In this document: positions 22,396 through 33,954 of the stretch, piece after piece | Position numbering within the stretch: the stretch's first letter is position 1 | How the letters are laid out: every line of letters begins with the position of its first letter | Source of the DNA: Euborellia annulipes | Lineage: Eukaryota > Arthropoda > Insecta > Dermaptera > Anisolabididae | DNA: 64,000 bases | Direction of reading: 5' to 3' | Assembly: GCA_023213315.1 (NCBI GenBank) | Contig: JAKCPI010012563.1 | Span: 1-64,000 of the forward strand | The notes under the pieces: model-generated | Database searches by the model: none | The model's input: the letters and a program-made list of their open reading frames with translations, nothing else | What the model was told of the DNA's origin: nothing | Translations under genes and position numbers: made by a program

Positions 22396-23221
22396 TTTTT
22401 ACTTTCTCTTGCCTATATATATATATATTAATATATATAGAGAGAAAGTATTAGATTCATGTCAAAAATTTGATGTCGAGATTTTGATGGATATACACGT
22501 TTTGAGGTCCCCTGAATCCAAAAATGTGTTTTCGCGACATGGTTTGTCTGTCTCTGGCTTTGTCTGTCTGTGTGTGACTAGGAGGTTGAAATTTTATATT
22601 TAAGTTAGGCACCCCCTGAGGCGTGAAAATAAGCTTTGAATCAAAATCGGTCAAAGAGTACTAGTATTTTACTGATGTACTTTTTCAGTTATTATTTCGA
22701 TTTTCTCAAAATTCGCTCCAACGATTTTAATTAAAATTCAAAAATTAATTAAATTTTTGAATTCTCTTTAAAATATATATTCTCAATTTGCCATTGAAGC
22801 TCTGAAGACCACTTTACTCATGTATTTCATAGGAAAGATAGGAGAAATGGTTGCCATGGTAACAAAATATAAATATTTTCCCAAATGTATAAATTTTACA
22901 TCGTCCTCGGAGTCCACTGATTTTATTTAAGCCATTTGGATACCAAATGCCTGGACCCCCAATAAATATATTTACAAATAACGAGTATCATATATAGTCT
23001 TAAATGGCCTAAGTTGCCGAAAAGACTGTGTGTATGCGTGTGTGAATGGGAAAAAAGTGTGTGTTAAAAAAAAAAAATTTACATCTTGAATTCAAATATA
23101 TCGGCGGAAACTAAATATACATCGACACAAAAATTCTGGTGGGACAAGCACAGAACACAACTTTCAATTACCGAAGGTAAGAGAAAGTTATGTGCTGTGC
23201 GACCAGTCACACCAGATTTTT
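22396..23221 (+). repeat. AGAGAAAGTA-family element with nested SINE
   Basis: Order as in the reference copy at 6381-7052. Between CATC(G) and TTTACATCTTGAATTC a 5'-truncated plus-strand SINE (22905-23077) is inserted; TTTTACATC is repeated on both sides, consistent with a target duplication. Ends with the terminal hairpin. Confidence 0.8.
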
Positions 23222-23461
23222 ATATTTTACATGTACTATTCATTTACTTTAAAAATTACTATTATCCATTACTCTTCAGAAGCGAATTACATACTGTTAT
23301 TAAAGCATAATGTTTCAACTAGAGCCAACGGTTACCAGTTTAAAATTAATGTTTACTGGAAGATAGGCAAGACAAATAACTTATCAGCTTAGCTGTGGGT
23401 ATGCATGACTAAATGGTCTCTGTGTGTATTGAAAGGGAATAATTTTTCCGATAAACAAATG

Positions 23462-23870
23462 TTTTTACTTTCTCTTAGCTATATATGTTAATATATAGAG
23501 AGAAAGTATTGGATTCATGTCAAAAATTCCATGTCGAGATTTTGATGGATATACACGTTTTGAGGTCCCCTGAATCCAAAAGAAGGAGGATAGGAGGCGA
23601 TTAGCCGAGGGGATAAAGCAGTTAAGCTTATAATCCTGAGTTGAAGACAACTCGAGTTCAAATCCACCTCATGGCAATAAATTATCCAACTCTATTTGAG
23701 ATGCCTCCTCCTGAGGAAGGAAACGGGAACCCACCTCAGTATCATTCCCATGAGAGTTACTCAGAGTAACCACAACGTGTCAGGGTTGACACTAATGACT
23801 GTGTAGTAGTAGTAGTAGTAGAATCCAAAAAAGTGTTTTTGGCAACATGGTCTGTCTTTTTAAATACTGT
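23462..23870 (+). repeat. AGAGAAAGTA-family 5' half interrupted by a SINE
   Basis: TTTTTACTTTCTCTTAGC to GAGGTCCCCTGAATCCAAAA, then the inserted SINE (23582-23820), then AAGTGTTTTTGGCAACATGG. Confidence 0.75.
23582..23820 (+). mobile_element. tRNA-derived SINE with 10-bp target duplication and (TAG)n tail
   Basis: Head GGCGATTAGCCGAGGGGATA, then a long variable-arm-like stretch and GAGTTCAAATCC (A- and B-box positions of a leucine-type tRNA), body CCTCCTCCTGAGGAAGGAAAC, tail (TAG)n. GAATCCAAAA is duplicated at 23572-23581 and 23821-23830. Different from the GCCCTCGGGG SINE. Confidence 0.85.
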
Positions 23871-23879
23871 AACTATATA

Positions 23880-24300
23880 TATATAAATTAGAGGAAGGTG
23901 AAGAAAATAGACTTAATTCGGCCCAAAATTATTTATTACCAATGTCGACGTTTCGGGGACTATACGTCACCCATCCTCAGGACCTAAAATACAACACAAC
24001 AACAAAACATTACAAATTAAGATAAACTTAAACAGCAAGATATAACAGAAAAAAAAGAGAAAGGAAGAAAAGAGGGAAAAGTACACTTACAAAGGTCGTA
24101 AAAAGTATTTCGTGCCTCTAGCACTCGTGTAATAATTACAACAATTATCTTGTTGTTTAAAATGATGGCTTGAGCTCACCATATAGCCAAATTGTATGCA
24201 AGTTTTAACCAAGAGCCACTCTGAGTCAATGCTAGGCATCTAGTAATGAGTTTGTTTTTTATTTTAATTTAAGAAGTGTACTTTTCCCCATATATATATA
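23880..24300 (-). repeat. Penelope-like terminal fragment with hammerhead-type core (family 2)
   Basis: On the minus strand, 23984-23944 reads GGTC, CTGAGGA, T, GGG-loop-CCC, C, GAAAC, GTC, GAC: stem I (GTC/GAC), CUGANGA, stem II, GAAA, a one-pair stem III and a GUC site. The surrounding sequence is non-coding. No reverse transcriptase or GIY-YIG frame remains. Confidence 0.6.
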
Positions 24301-24479
24301 TATATATATATATTAGGGTGGCACTTATTTACCAAACTTAAATTCTGAACGGGCGGCCCCCCATATCATTCAATTATCACAAAAAAAAAAGATTGCACTG
24401 ATAAAAGTCATAAAATTAAGCGTTTAAACCTTGCCCAAATGCTAATGAAGTTGAGCTAAAAGTGTACTTTAAACGATTT

Positions 24480-24660
24480 CCACGAAAAATTCACTGATAT
24501 ACTTTTTAAAGAACATCTAAAAAATAGTTGATTTTTGAATTTTAATCAAAATCGTTAAAGCGAATTTTGAGAAAATCGAAAAAAAAACTGAAAAAATACA
24601 TCAGTAAAGTACTAGTACTTTTTGGCCGTATTTGTTCAAAAGCTTCGTGTCTCGCCACCC
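24480..24660 (-). repeat. AGAGAAAGTA-family internal fragment
   Basis: TTTTTAAAGAACATCTAAAA, GCGAATTTTGAGAAAATC and AAAGTACTAGTACTTTTTGG match the internal block in minus orientation. Confidence 0.65.
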
Positions 24661-24714
24661 TGGACCCCCTCAGCCTGCGGCGGACCTCGCCTTTTCTTCT
24701 TTATTATGAAAAGA

Positions 24715-24978
24715 AAATTTTTTTTTTTTAAACATTCACACTTTTTTTCTTATTTACACTCACATTCACACAGTCTTTTCGGCAACTTAGACCATTTAAG
24801 ACTTTGACGATAACCGTTATATTAATAATATATATATTTGGGGTCCAGGCATTTTTTTATTAAAGTCATTTGGTATCCAAATGCCTTAAATAAAATTATT
24901 GGACTGCCTGGGGTCCGAACCCGCGACGTTCGGTATAGTAGGTAGGCACTCTACCAACTACTCCAAGCCCCGTGGGCA
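24715..24978 (-). repeat. tRNA-derived SINE (long family)
   Basis: Minus strand: GGGGCTTGGAGTAGTTGGTA, GCC, then GTCGCGGGTTCGGACCCCAG (B box), GCAGTCC, the TTTAAG..CCATTTGG/CCAAATG body, GGACCCC, GCCGAAAAGACTGTGTG, and an A-rich tail. Confidence 0.8.
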
Positions 24979-25019
24979 AAGAAAATTATTATTATTCCAA
25001 TCCAATTCAATGCCTTCTT

Positions 25020-27820
25020 GAGAATTCGTTTACATTCATGAAAAGAATACATAAATATTTCTCTATGCATTTCCTATGGGAAAAATCGTAACTTTAAGAA
25101 TTAATAACTCAAAAAGTTATAAAAACTTCGGGATGAAAATAATTTTTCTGTAATCTCGAGAAGGTCCTCTTTATGCATATAAAATTTCATTTCAAAATTC
25201 CAACGGGAAGTTGCCTAAATAGAGCGTGACAGACAGACAGACGGACATTAGCGAATTATATATATATATAGATTCTGGCAAACAAGTATAGAATGCAAGT
25301 TTAAATTATTGAAAGTAAGAGAAAGCTGTGCGTTGTGCGATCAGTCACACCAAATTACCCCCTCCCCCGACAAACTCCTCTGGATCGGGCCGCATTGGTT
25401 CGAACATTAGGATCTACATACCTAAAAGAGCAAGATTTCTTTTCCTTATTTATCATTTATCGATTTGATTGAATCTTTCTCTATTTTTGCGACTTGGTCA
25501 TTTGGAAGGACAATAAATGAAAAAGGTCAAATAGATAATGAAAAGAATTCAATAAATGAAACACTTTGGTGAATTGGGTCGGTTAGAAGAGAATTTCAGG
25601 CCTCTCAGCATAATTGATGATCAGCTATCATTATCTATCTATCTCCCTCTAGGCATTTTCTTAGTTCAAGGCTTATGGATTGTCAAAACGTAATGGGAAA
25701 ATCAACAATTACGCTAATTTATATTTTTTTAAGTTTTTTTTTTTAGCTATCTTAGGCCATAATAGACTTTAGATGAATCTTATTATGCTAATAAGATATA
25801 TTTTATGATCCAGGCTCATTTGTTATACCATTTTGTATCCAAATTTAAATAAATACTCATCGGAAGGGCTGAGATTTGAACCCAAAATCCTTGACTTTTG
25901 GGCTGACATTTGGCCCTTGGAGGGGGGGGGGGAAATGAATGAATGAAATGATTTATTGCTCTGAGAGCTTTAGTTCTCCTTGAACACTTTATAATTAGTT
26001 AACAATATAAACAATGCTTGCTCTCCTTGCAATATTTTACAATAATCAATACCTTTTCGTTACTTTACTCATATGAGTACTTGATTGCCGCTATCGAAAG
26101 AAAAGTTTAAAGTGATTTAGGCATCTTAGGCCATATAGACTTTAAACGTTAGACAAATATTTTAATTATAATTCTGATCTCGCATGTTCTTTTTTTTTTT
26201 GCACGAGAAAAATCTGGTGTGAATGGTAGTACTTGTACTAATTGGTCGATTGAAATGAAATTCCTGCCCATGCTTGGGACATGAATACTTAGCTAAAGTA
26301 TAAAATTTGTGTATCGAGAGTTCTTTCCTTATTGAATTATTTATTTTAATCCACATTTTGTGATATTTCAGTTGAAATTGATTCAAATGATTGTGAAAAT
26401 GACGTCAAATTCGAGCTAAAGGGAATCGCCTCCTTTTAATGGCAATTTCAAGAAAAGCAATAAAACAGCCATTTAAAAGCAATAAAATCTCTTTCAGAGA
26501 AATTTACATAAACATTATGTTTTGATATTTTAACTGGAATCGATCTTCCGGAAATTTAAGATTTTTTCACAATAAATTAAATTAATTTCAAGTGAAATAT
26601 CAAAAAATGTGGGTTATGGGAATTACTCAAAAACGAAAAGACTCCCGGTACTCAAATTTTATACTTAAGCCAAGTATCTATGTCGCAAGTATTTCAAGAA
26701 ATTTCAATCCCATCGGCCAAAAAGTACTAGTACTTTACTGTTGTATTTTTTAAGTTTTTTTTCGATTTCTCAAAATTCGCTCTAACGATTTTGATTAAAA
26801 TTCAAAAAACAATTATTTTTTTAGATACTCTTTAAAAAGTAGCCTATATCATTAAAACTTTACGTGAAAATAGTTCAAGTACACTTTAGGCTGCGATTCA
26901 ACCCAGGGGGAGGGGGGGGGGGGGTTGACCCTCCAGGAAGCCCTGGCGATCATTACTCTGAGGAAGGGGACATATATTGCACTAAGATGACGAAAAGACT
27001 TAAAAAGAAAAGAAAAAATACTCATACTTAAAAAAATACTCGACTACTTACTGATATCGCTACTTTTCTTCCGATACTTTATTGGTGCCGATACTTTCCT
27101 ATCGATACGATACCAAGTACAAGTATCGATACTTTATTTTCGACACCACATTCCTAGGTACAAGTATCGATACTTTTTTTCGATGCTACATCTCTAAGCA
27201 TGAATTAGCTTTAATTAGCGATCCTAAATCTTATATTAACGTAGTTTTAATATTTTTGGCTTATCAAGATCTCATACATTGGAGAGTTTGTTTCATATCG
27301 TTTTAAAATTTATAATTTACAACGTCTCGTTGCGAGGGTCTAGAAAATCGAATACGGGCCACAGCTTAATTGTAATCATTTTAACCTTAAAGGCATTGTG
27401 ACAATTTATCGATTAAAATATTATTTATTTATTTGGAAAGAGGATAATTATTTTTGTTAGTAAATCGATATTGATTTAAAGTCAATCTAATGGGTGAGCA
27501 TTAAGAGAAAGAAAGGGTGAAATTCAAAACATATTAAGGCCAAAGAAACACTCACTTATCTGTATATATATACATTAACCTAACCAGATCGATAATGATA
27601 AGAAAATAGAGAATTTATCAATTTTTTTTTGACATTGCATAATAAAGAAAAAAAATATTAAAAAATATTAATAAAAGGGTGGAGACAAAAAATAAAATAT
27701 GAAGGAAAGTGTCAACTTTCTTATAAAATATTAATAAAGAAAATTTGTACTGGAAAATTAGTATTTCTATCAATATGCCACTGCTTAAATCGAGGGTGAA
27801 ACTTATTTAATCAGAGATTT
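25020..27820. other. Intergenic, fragmentary repeats, no gene
   Basis: 25735-25920 is a diverged minus SINE; 26270-26700 is an inverted repeat (ACTTAGCTAAAGTATAAAATT against AATTTTATACTTAAGCCAAG); 26700-26840 is an AGAGAAAGTA-family internal fragment; 27010-27195 repeats AAGTATCGATAC several times. No coding exon was recognised on either strand. Confidence 0.5.
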
Positions 27821-28680
27821 AAAAACCTGGTGTGACTGGTCGCACTGCACTTGTGACACCAGATTTATTGTATCGAATGTATTTAGTTTCCGGCAGTATT
27901 TATTTATTTTTTAAAATTTATTTAAGGACTTTTTTGGCAACGCAGGCCATTTAGACCCCGTCTCTATTTATTTCAATTTATTGGTAGCCAATTAAATTGA
28001 AATAAATTGTCGCATGAGACGGGATGCGAACCCGCGACCCTTGGTACAGAAGGCCCGGTAATATTGTTTTTATAAAAAAAAACTCACACTTTTTTCTCAA
28101 TCACACTCACACTCATATATTTACACAGTCTTTTCGGCAACTTAGGCCATTTAAGACTTTTGCGATATCCGTTATAGAGATTAATATACATATTAGGGGT
28201 CCAGACATTCTTATTTAAGCCATTTGGTATCCAAATGACTTAAATAAAATCATCGGACTGCCTGGGGTCCGGACCCGCGACTTTTGGTATACGAGGTCAG
28301 CACGCTAACCCCTACACCAAGCCCCGAGGGCGCCCGGCAATATTCAAGATGGAAAATTTATAGAGGAAATTATTTATATTTTGTTACCATGGCAACCATT
28401 TCTCCTATCTTCCCTATGAACTACAAGAGTTAAGTGGTCTTCAAACAATTTTGAGGACAAAATAAGAATATAGTATATTTTAAAAAATAATTGATTTCTG
28501 AATTTTAATCACAATCGTTTATGCAAATATTGAAAAAATCAAAAAGAACTAAAAAAGAACATCAGTAACATACTAGTACTTATTGACCGATTTTGTTCAA
28601 AAGCTTCGTGTCACATGCCAGAGGGATACTCTAAACTTCAAATTTCAACTTCGTAGCTTTTTCTTTCTAGTTCAATTTTG
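27821..28680 (-). repeat. AGAGAAAGTA-family element with two nested SINEs
   Basis: Terminal hairpin remnant at 27821-27868, then a short-variant SINE (27898-28055) and a long-family SINE (28068-28332), both minus, then the internal block GGCAACCATTTCTCCTATC to about 28680. The 5' end is lost. Confidence 0.7.
28068..28332 (-). repeat. tRNA-derived SINE (long family), well preserved
   Basis: Minus strand: GCCCTCGGGGCTTGGTGTAG, GGGTTAGCGTGCTGACC, GTCGCGGGTCCGGACCCC, GCAGTCCGATGATTTTATTT, CCATTTGGATACC, TGGACCCC, GCCGAAAAGACTGTG, GTGTGAGTGTGATTGAG and a poly-A tail. A and B boxes of a tRNA promoter are recognisable. Confidence 0.85.
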
Positions 28681-29073
28681 AATACAGATTTATTTCTCTC
28701 ATAGAGCTCTCCCACCCGTAGGACCGCATTGTTTAATCCTATTGTTTGATAGTTAATCCCAAGCAACCCTAGTTTTTTATAGAAAATCTCGGGACATAAT
28801 ATTTGTAATTTTTTTTTTTTAATAACTCACCATGAACAAGAAAAAAATATTAATATTAAATAAATAAATCATATCCTGAACTCTCTTTTAATAATAATAA
28901 TAATTTAATATTTAATCAGCCTATATAACATTAGAATGATCTCAATACTCATCCATTAATATAATAATAATAACAAAAAGCCAAAATAAAAATAATAATA
29001 ATAATAATAATAGAATTAATTCAAATATACAATATTCAATAGAATAAAAAATGAATCTGCTTCCGGCTAGGTT

Positions 29074-29260
29074 GTTATCCAATCAGATTATGACGACGAC
29101 CTTCTGGACCATGATTTTTATGCTTGGTCAATTGGTAACCAAAAGCATTCACTTGGCACATTCTCTAATGATGATTGTATTTTGCTTTAATTACAGATAT
29201 CCTCCGAGGATTGAGTTGCTTTGGCAGAGAGATAAAGTAGTCATGGATGTGGAGAGGTGA
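29074..29260 (+). other. Non-repetitive GC-richer island with competing short open frames
   Basis: After CCGGCTAG (a possible acceptor) the frame starting GTT GTT ATC reads VVIQSDYDDDLLDHDFYAWS then IGNQKHSLGTFSNDDCILL and stops, ending in a CaaX-like CILL. A second frame reads YPPRIELLWQRDKVVMDVER after TTTAATTACAG. The minus strand offers MTTLSLCQSNSILGGYL with a GTAATT donor. None is recognised. The stretch looks unlike the repeats around it and may be a real exon, a regulatory island or a remnant. Confidence 0.25.
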
Positions 29261-29308
29261 AGGGGCGCGGGTTTTCCCGAAATTTTTAAAATGTATATGG
29301 GATTATAT

Positions 29309-29604
29309 CATGGGCGTACCCAGGATCAAATCTAGGGGGGGGGGGGCATGGTCAGATCATGGTCGTCCAGGGGGGGGCAGATCATGGTCGTCCAGATTGT
29401 GACATAGCTATTTTTTATATAGAGGGGTAAAGTCTTCGAATTAAAGGCCTAAAAACCCTCGAGTCCTAACAAAAAGAATCATTCCCCGTCGCCAACCACC
29501 AATTTTGTTTCGTTTCATCACTTTATAAACATTTAATTTTTTTTTGTTGCTTCTAGGGGGGGGGGGGGCAGCTGCCTCCCTGCCCCTCGCTGGGTACGCC
29601 CATG
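29309..29604. mobile_element. hAT-like MITE with perfect 8-bp target duplication GATTATAT
   Basis: Ends CATGGGCGTACCCAG and CTGGGTACGCCCATG are inverted; GATTATAT is at 29301-29308 and 29605-29612. The interior is G-rich with no open frame. Confidence 0.88.
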
Positions 29605-29963
29605 GATTATATTGCTTAAAATGTTTAACATGATAATCATCAATATATCAAACCTTGATTATATATATATATAGCTATAATTGTGTACAAAAAATAATTC
29701 TTGCAAGCAATCATCAAATATGAATTCGTCTTTCACTTCTCCTCACCCCCTACAGCCACGAAAAAAAAAAAAAAAAAAAATTAGATTGCCCCAGATGAGG
29801 AAAAAAATCTTAAATAAAATCGGAGGATAAATACTTTACATTTATTTGCAAATATTTGGGAGAATATACTGTAGGCTATTATAATTCTCAGTGCATATAT
29901 GAAAATTTTGGAAGGGTACAATTATTATAACCTATAAAGCTTATCAGAAAGGTACCACGGGGT

Positions 29964-30226
29964 CAAGGGCGGATACAAGGGGGGGGGGAGGTAAAGGGGA
30001 TAATTGCCCCCCTGAGATTAAAAAAAATACTTTTTTTCGAAAAAAAATGTATTTTTAATGTAAAATCTTAAAAATTAATACTTAAAAATTTGATTTATAT
30101 TTATACTCTGGCAAAGAAGTACAGAATACGCCTTTATATTACCGAAATTAAGAAAAAAATGTGCGCTGTGCGACCAGTCACTCCAGATTACCCCCCATCC
30201 GAGAAACACCTCTGGATCCGCCACTG
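29964..30226. mobile_element. hAT-like MITE (CAAGGGCGGAT family), copy 2, 8-bp duplication CACGGGGT
   Basis: Inverted relative to copy 1. CACGGGGT at 29956-29963 and 30227-30234 flanks ends CAAGGGCGGATAC and GGATCCGCCACTG. It contains the diverged hairpin module (GTGCGCTGTGCGACCAGTCAC). Confidence 0.88.
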
Positions 30227-30540
30227 CACGGGGTACGATGTCGATCGCTTTTTAACTTTGCCCATCAACCGTAGGTTGGACAGGTAAAGTTAATGTAATC
30301 GTAAAAAAAAATCGAAATTTTTCTGAAGCTGCCAAAATGCGTTTTGAGGTCCCCTGAATCCATTTAAGTACTTTTTGGAATGATGTCTGTGTGTGTGTGT
30401 GTGTGTATGTCTGTGGTAATTTTTTTCGTCAACGAAAACTCAAAAACTATTTGTTCAATTGTTTTGAAATTTTGCACACATAAACTAGATGTAAAGGCCA
30501 AGAACTGAAAACCTTTTGGTAAACATCGGATTATTAGGAG

Positions 30541-30785
30541 GGGCTCTAGGCGGGGTCAAATATTTTTTTCTTTCATAACCTATTATTTTTTTATTTATTC
30601 AGAAACTAGACTCTCTCCCAAGTAAAATGATATATAATATGCAATACAGAGGTCCATTAGGGAGGGGGGGGGGACCAATAGTTTTTTCTTACATAACCTA
30701 TAATTTTTTTTATATATTCAGAAACTAGACTTTCTTCCGAGAAAAATGACATATAATATGTTAGACATTGGGCCACTAGGGCGGA
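30541..30785. repeat. Two tandem ~118-bp units
   Basis: TTTCATAACCTATTATTTTT...TTCAGAAACTAGACTCTC recurs 118 bp later as TTACATAACCTATAATTTTT...TTCAGAAACTAGACTTTC, each followed by a G-run. Confidence 0.7.
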
Positions 30786-30880
30786 GAGCAATATTTTTTC
30801 CTTGAATAGTGAGTGGGTGGGCAAAGTTGTGCGCTCGGCTTTTAGTCCGACCCTTTATTTTATACACAACTAGACGCAAA

Positions 30881-30899
30881 GCCCCGCCTTCGGCGGGGC
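30881..30899. other. GC-only hairpin with TTCG in the loop
   Basis: GCCCCGC, loop CTTCG, GCGGGGC: a 7-bp all-GC stem in very AT-rich surroundings, followed by GCCCGGGGGCCGCGCGCCCC. Confidence 0.5.
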
Positions 30900-31009
30900 C
30901 TTTCCTTCTGCCCGGGGGCCGCGCGCCCCTCCCCCCCCTTACCTCTCCTCCTTCTTTACATACCTCTCTATCTTTTTTCTTTTTATTGTTTTTTTTTTAG
31001 TTTATTTAT

Positions 31010-32127
31010 ATGTTATCTTATTTTTTTTTTTTAAATTTTTTTTTTCCGGGTCTCTCTCTCCCCGCCCCCAAAATATTAACAAATATATATTTAAATTATT
31101 AATAAATAAATAAATAAAAAAAAAAAAAAAAATAATAAAATATTTGTATTTATATTTTTATTTTATTTCTTTCTCATTTTATTTTTTTTTTTTTTTTTTT
31201 TTTATTTTTTTATTTTTTATAAACTTCTTTTTTTTTTGTCTCCAACACCACAAAAACTCCCAACCACCCAAAAAAAATTTAAAAATTGGGACTCGTTCAG
31301 GGGGGAAAAATAGAGAATCCTAAATAAATATAAAATTTCATAAGAATTGGAAAATTTTTTTTTAAATGTGTAAAAAGGCCCAAAGGGGGACCCCCTTCCG
31401 GACCCCCTTTTGGATCGAAATTAACATGCAAATCCCCATAGGATTTTAACATTGGTTCTATTCAATGGTGTAGTGGCAAAATTTTCAGTGTGGGAATGCT
31501 AAATATATGACTTACCAATGGAGGGGGGGGTGCTTTCGGGGGCCCTCCCCCGGAAAAAAAAATATATTAATTTGCGGGACCCACTTTTTTGGACTCAGGG
31601 GACCTCAAAACATGTATATCCATCAAAATCTCGACATAAAATTTTAGACATGATCGCAATACTTTCTCTCTCTATATAGCCAGAGAAAGTAAAAATTAAT
31701 AATTAATTGCCTATTTCTTTGTCAATATTTTTTTAATTAAACATTTTGTTTGATAAGTAATACAAAAAAAAAAAAAAAAAAAAAAAAAAAATTATTCATA
31801 TTTAAAATAATTTAATATAATAAAAAGTGTATGAAATAGTCAATCAATTTGATCGATGTGAGGTGAGTGCGTGCGTGTCACGCGTACAAAGGAGGTCGGG
31901 TCATTCTGAGAGGAGGAGGGGGAGGGGGAGGAGGAGGCCTTCACTCACAAATCATATTACATTTTAAATTTTTTATTATAAAATAGCTGCTACGAATCCC
32001 CTCCCACACTTCTCTTTGTTTCACCAAATTGGGTCCTTTTAAATCTTGAACATTTTCTTAATTATAAATATACAAAGATATTTAGAAAGGAATTCACTTT
32101 CTTTGGAATAATAGGCATTATCCTACA
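31010..32127. other. Low-complexity AT/poly-A/poly-T region with family fragments
   Basis: Long A and T homopolymers (31110-31135, 31180-31205, 31760-31790), an AGAGAAAGTA-family 5' fragment at 31567-31690 (minus), and a GGAGGA-rich stretch at 31910-31940. No gene seen. Confidence 0.55.
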
Positions 32128-32222
32128 AAAAATCTGGTGTGACTGGTCGCACAGCACACAACTTTCTCTTACCTTCAGTAATCGAAAGTTGTGTTCTGGG
32201 CTTATCACGCCAGATTTTTTCA
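32128..32222. repeat. Solo terminal hairpin of the AGAGAAAGTA family
   Basis: AAAATCTGGTGTGACTGG...CACAACTTTCTCTTACCTT, then AGTAATCGAAAGTTGTG...GCCAGATTTTTT: a 95-bp near palindrome with no adjacent family sequence, so it can occur alone. Confidence 0.75.
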
Positions 32223-32223
32223 T

Positions 32224-32685
32224 TTGCCCCCCCCCCCCCAAGGGCTCTGATTTTTATAAAATTTTATATTATTCTAAATAAAATACTCCAAAATACATCT
32301 ACGAGTATACAAACTGTACAAAATTAAACAATTAATTAAATTAAATGAATCGTTTATTTCAGAAACCACCTAAGCGACAAAATTTCAAATCATGTGTTTT
32401 TGGTGCTACTGTACAATTTAAAGGTAAATACATCTTTTAGAATATCCCAATAGCATGTTTTTGATTTGGTAAAAAAATATTTGAAGGAGACTAGACCTAT
32501 ACTTAAGCTGAAAAACAGTTTTCTTTAGTTTTCCGAAAGTTGAAAAAAGCGCACTTAGGTGCTTTCTGAAATAAACGATTCAAATATGTTTTGGCCAAAT
32601 TTGAATACACATTTGTAATTATATTTTAAGAAAAAAAATATTTGCCCCCCCCCCCCCAAGAAAAAGTTGAATTGACGCCACTGAC
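32224..32685. mobile_element. CCAGTGG-ended element, inverted copy, with nested 237-bp MITE
   Basis: Interior GGGCTCTGATTTTTATAAAA...ACATCTACGAGTATACAAAC matches 15430-16054 in reverse; right end GACGCCACTG. The MITE 32346-32582 interrupts TTAAAT/AAATAT. Confidence 0.75.
32346..32582. mobile_element. 237-bp MITE, second copy (inverted)
   Basis: Same 27-bp inverted ends and exact length as 13718-13954, read in the opposite direction (GCGACAAAATTTCAAATCATG...). Flanked by AAAT on both sides of the host element. Confidence 0.85.
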
Positions 32686-32984
32686 TACAAACCGAATATT
32701 CTCGATTGTGGTTGCCTTAATTTATCTTTATAAATTATATTATTAATTGGAAAAAAGTTCATACATTTTTTTTTATTAGTTTGACACCTCGGTTATACCT
32801 TTTCCGATTCAAAGTACAAAAATACAAATTACAAAAAAAACCACAAAAAAATCTGGTTTTTTCAATTTAATCAAAAGAAAAAAATTAATTAGCTATCTGA
32901 GGTATATTTGTTGACAACTTAATAAAGAAATCATTTATAAAAATTATTAAAAATTAATTAAAATAAATAGTTTATTAAAAATTA

Positions 32985-33466
32985 AAACCATTTAAGACTT
33001 TACGTTACTCGTATCTATTGGGGGTCCTATTCATTTGGATACCAAATGGCTTAAATAAAATATTCGGACCGCCTAATTAGTTATACATAAAAAAAATTGA
33101 CAATAAATTAAGCAGTAATTATGTAATATCTCATTTTTTTTAATGTACTTGCACCACCTTCAAAATAAACGGTCCATATAAGAGTTTACAGTTATGAGTA
33201 CATAGATTCTATCTTTACATGTAAGAATAATCGCAATAATAATAAGAGGTCGTCCACATATTACGTAACTCATTAGTGGGGGGAGGGCATTTAAGACTTA
33301 AACAATACTATATAGTATTTAATTAAGATATATATTTGGGGTCCAGGTCCAGGGTCCATTTGGCATCCAAATGGCTTAAATAAAATCATCGGTCTGAATG
33401 GGATCCGAACCCGCGAGCCTTGGTATAGAAGGTCAACACGCCACCAACTAAACCAAGCCCGAGGAC
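32985..33466 (-). repeat. Two partial long-family SINE copies
   Basis: 32985-33080 (CCATTTAAGACTTTACG to GGACCGCCTAA) and 33280-33466 (CATTTAAGACTTAAAC ... GATCCGAACCCGCGAGCCTT ... CCAAGCCCGAGGAC). The second keeps a B box and tRNA-like head. Confidence 0.65.
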
Positions 33467-33954
33467 TTGTTGCTCTTTAATTACAATTGAATGGAAAATA
33501 GCTCCCAGGTTCAGTGAAACCTCACATATAATAAATAATTTCATTTATAAATCTGATAAATTAGTTATTTGATCTAAGTTTATCAGAACAACTCCCTCCT
33601 ACGCTTTAAATATTGCAACTATTCATAAAAGAAAAAAAAGCCCCAACTCAGCTGTAAATCGTTATATACTTACCGGGATCAAAACACTTATCGTATCTTA
33701 TCGTTTAAAATGTGCAATCATGTTTGGTGGAGGAAATAAAACGCCTGACTGAAGACGAATGAATGAATAATTGCGCGCCAAGGAAACAACAACTGAAAGT
33801 AAGATAGAAAAAGAAATGGAGAGGAGGGGGAGGCTTTTCTGGGGCTTTATATATTTTTTTCTTTTATTTGGTTGAACGCACAAAAGAAGCACAAAAATTA
33901 GAGATTTAAGTGAACAGAAATAAATTCACTCACTAATCTTTTCATATTTATTTG
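33467..33954. other. Intergenic, nothing recognised
   Basis: AT-rich with a short less-repetitive stretch at 33700-33800 (GGAGGAAATAAAACGCCTGAC, GCGCGCCAAGG). Short frames only. Confidence 0.4.

Noticed and set aside
28068..28332. Functional tRNA genes in the SINE heads
   Set aside because: A and B boxes are present but the heads do not fold into full cloverleafs and continue into SINE bodies and A-rich tails.
30881..30903. Bacterial-type terminator or contamination
   Set aside because: The GC hairpin with TTCG is followed by GC-rich sequence and lies within animal repeats; no bacterial gene nearby.
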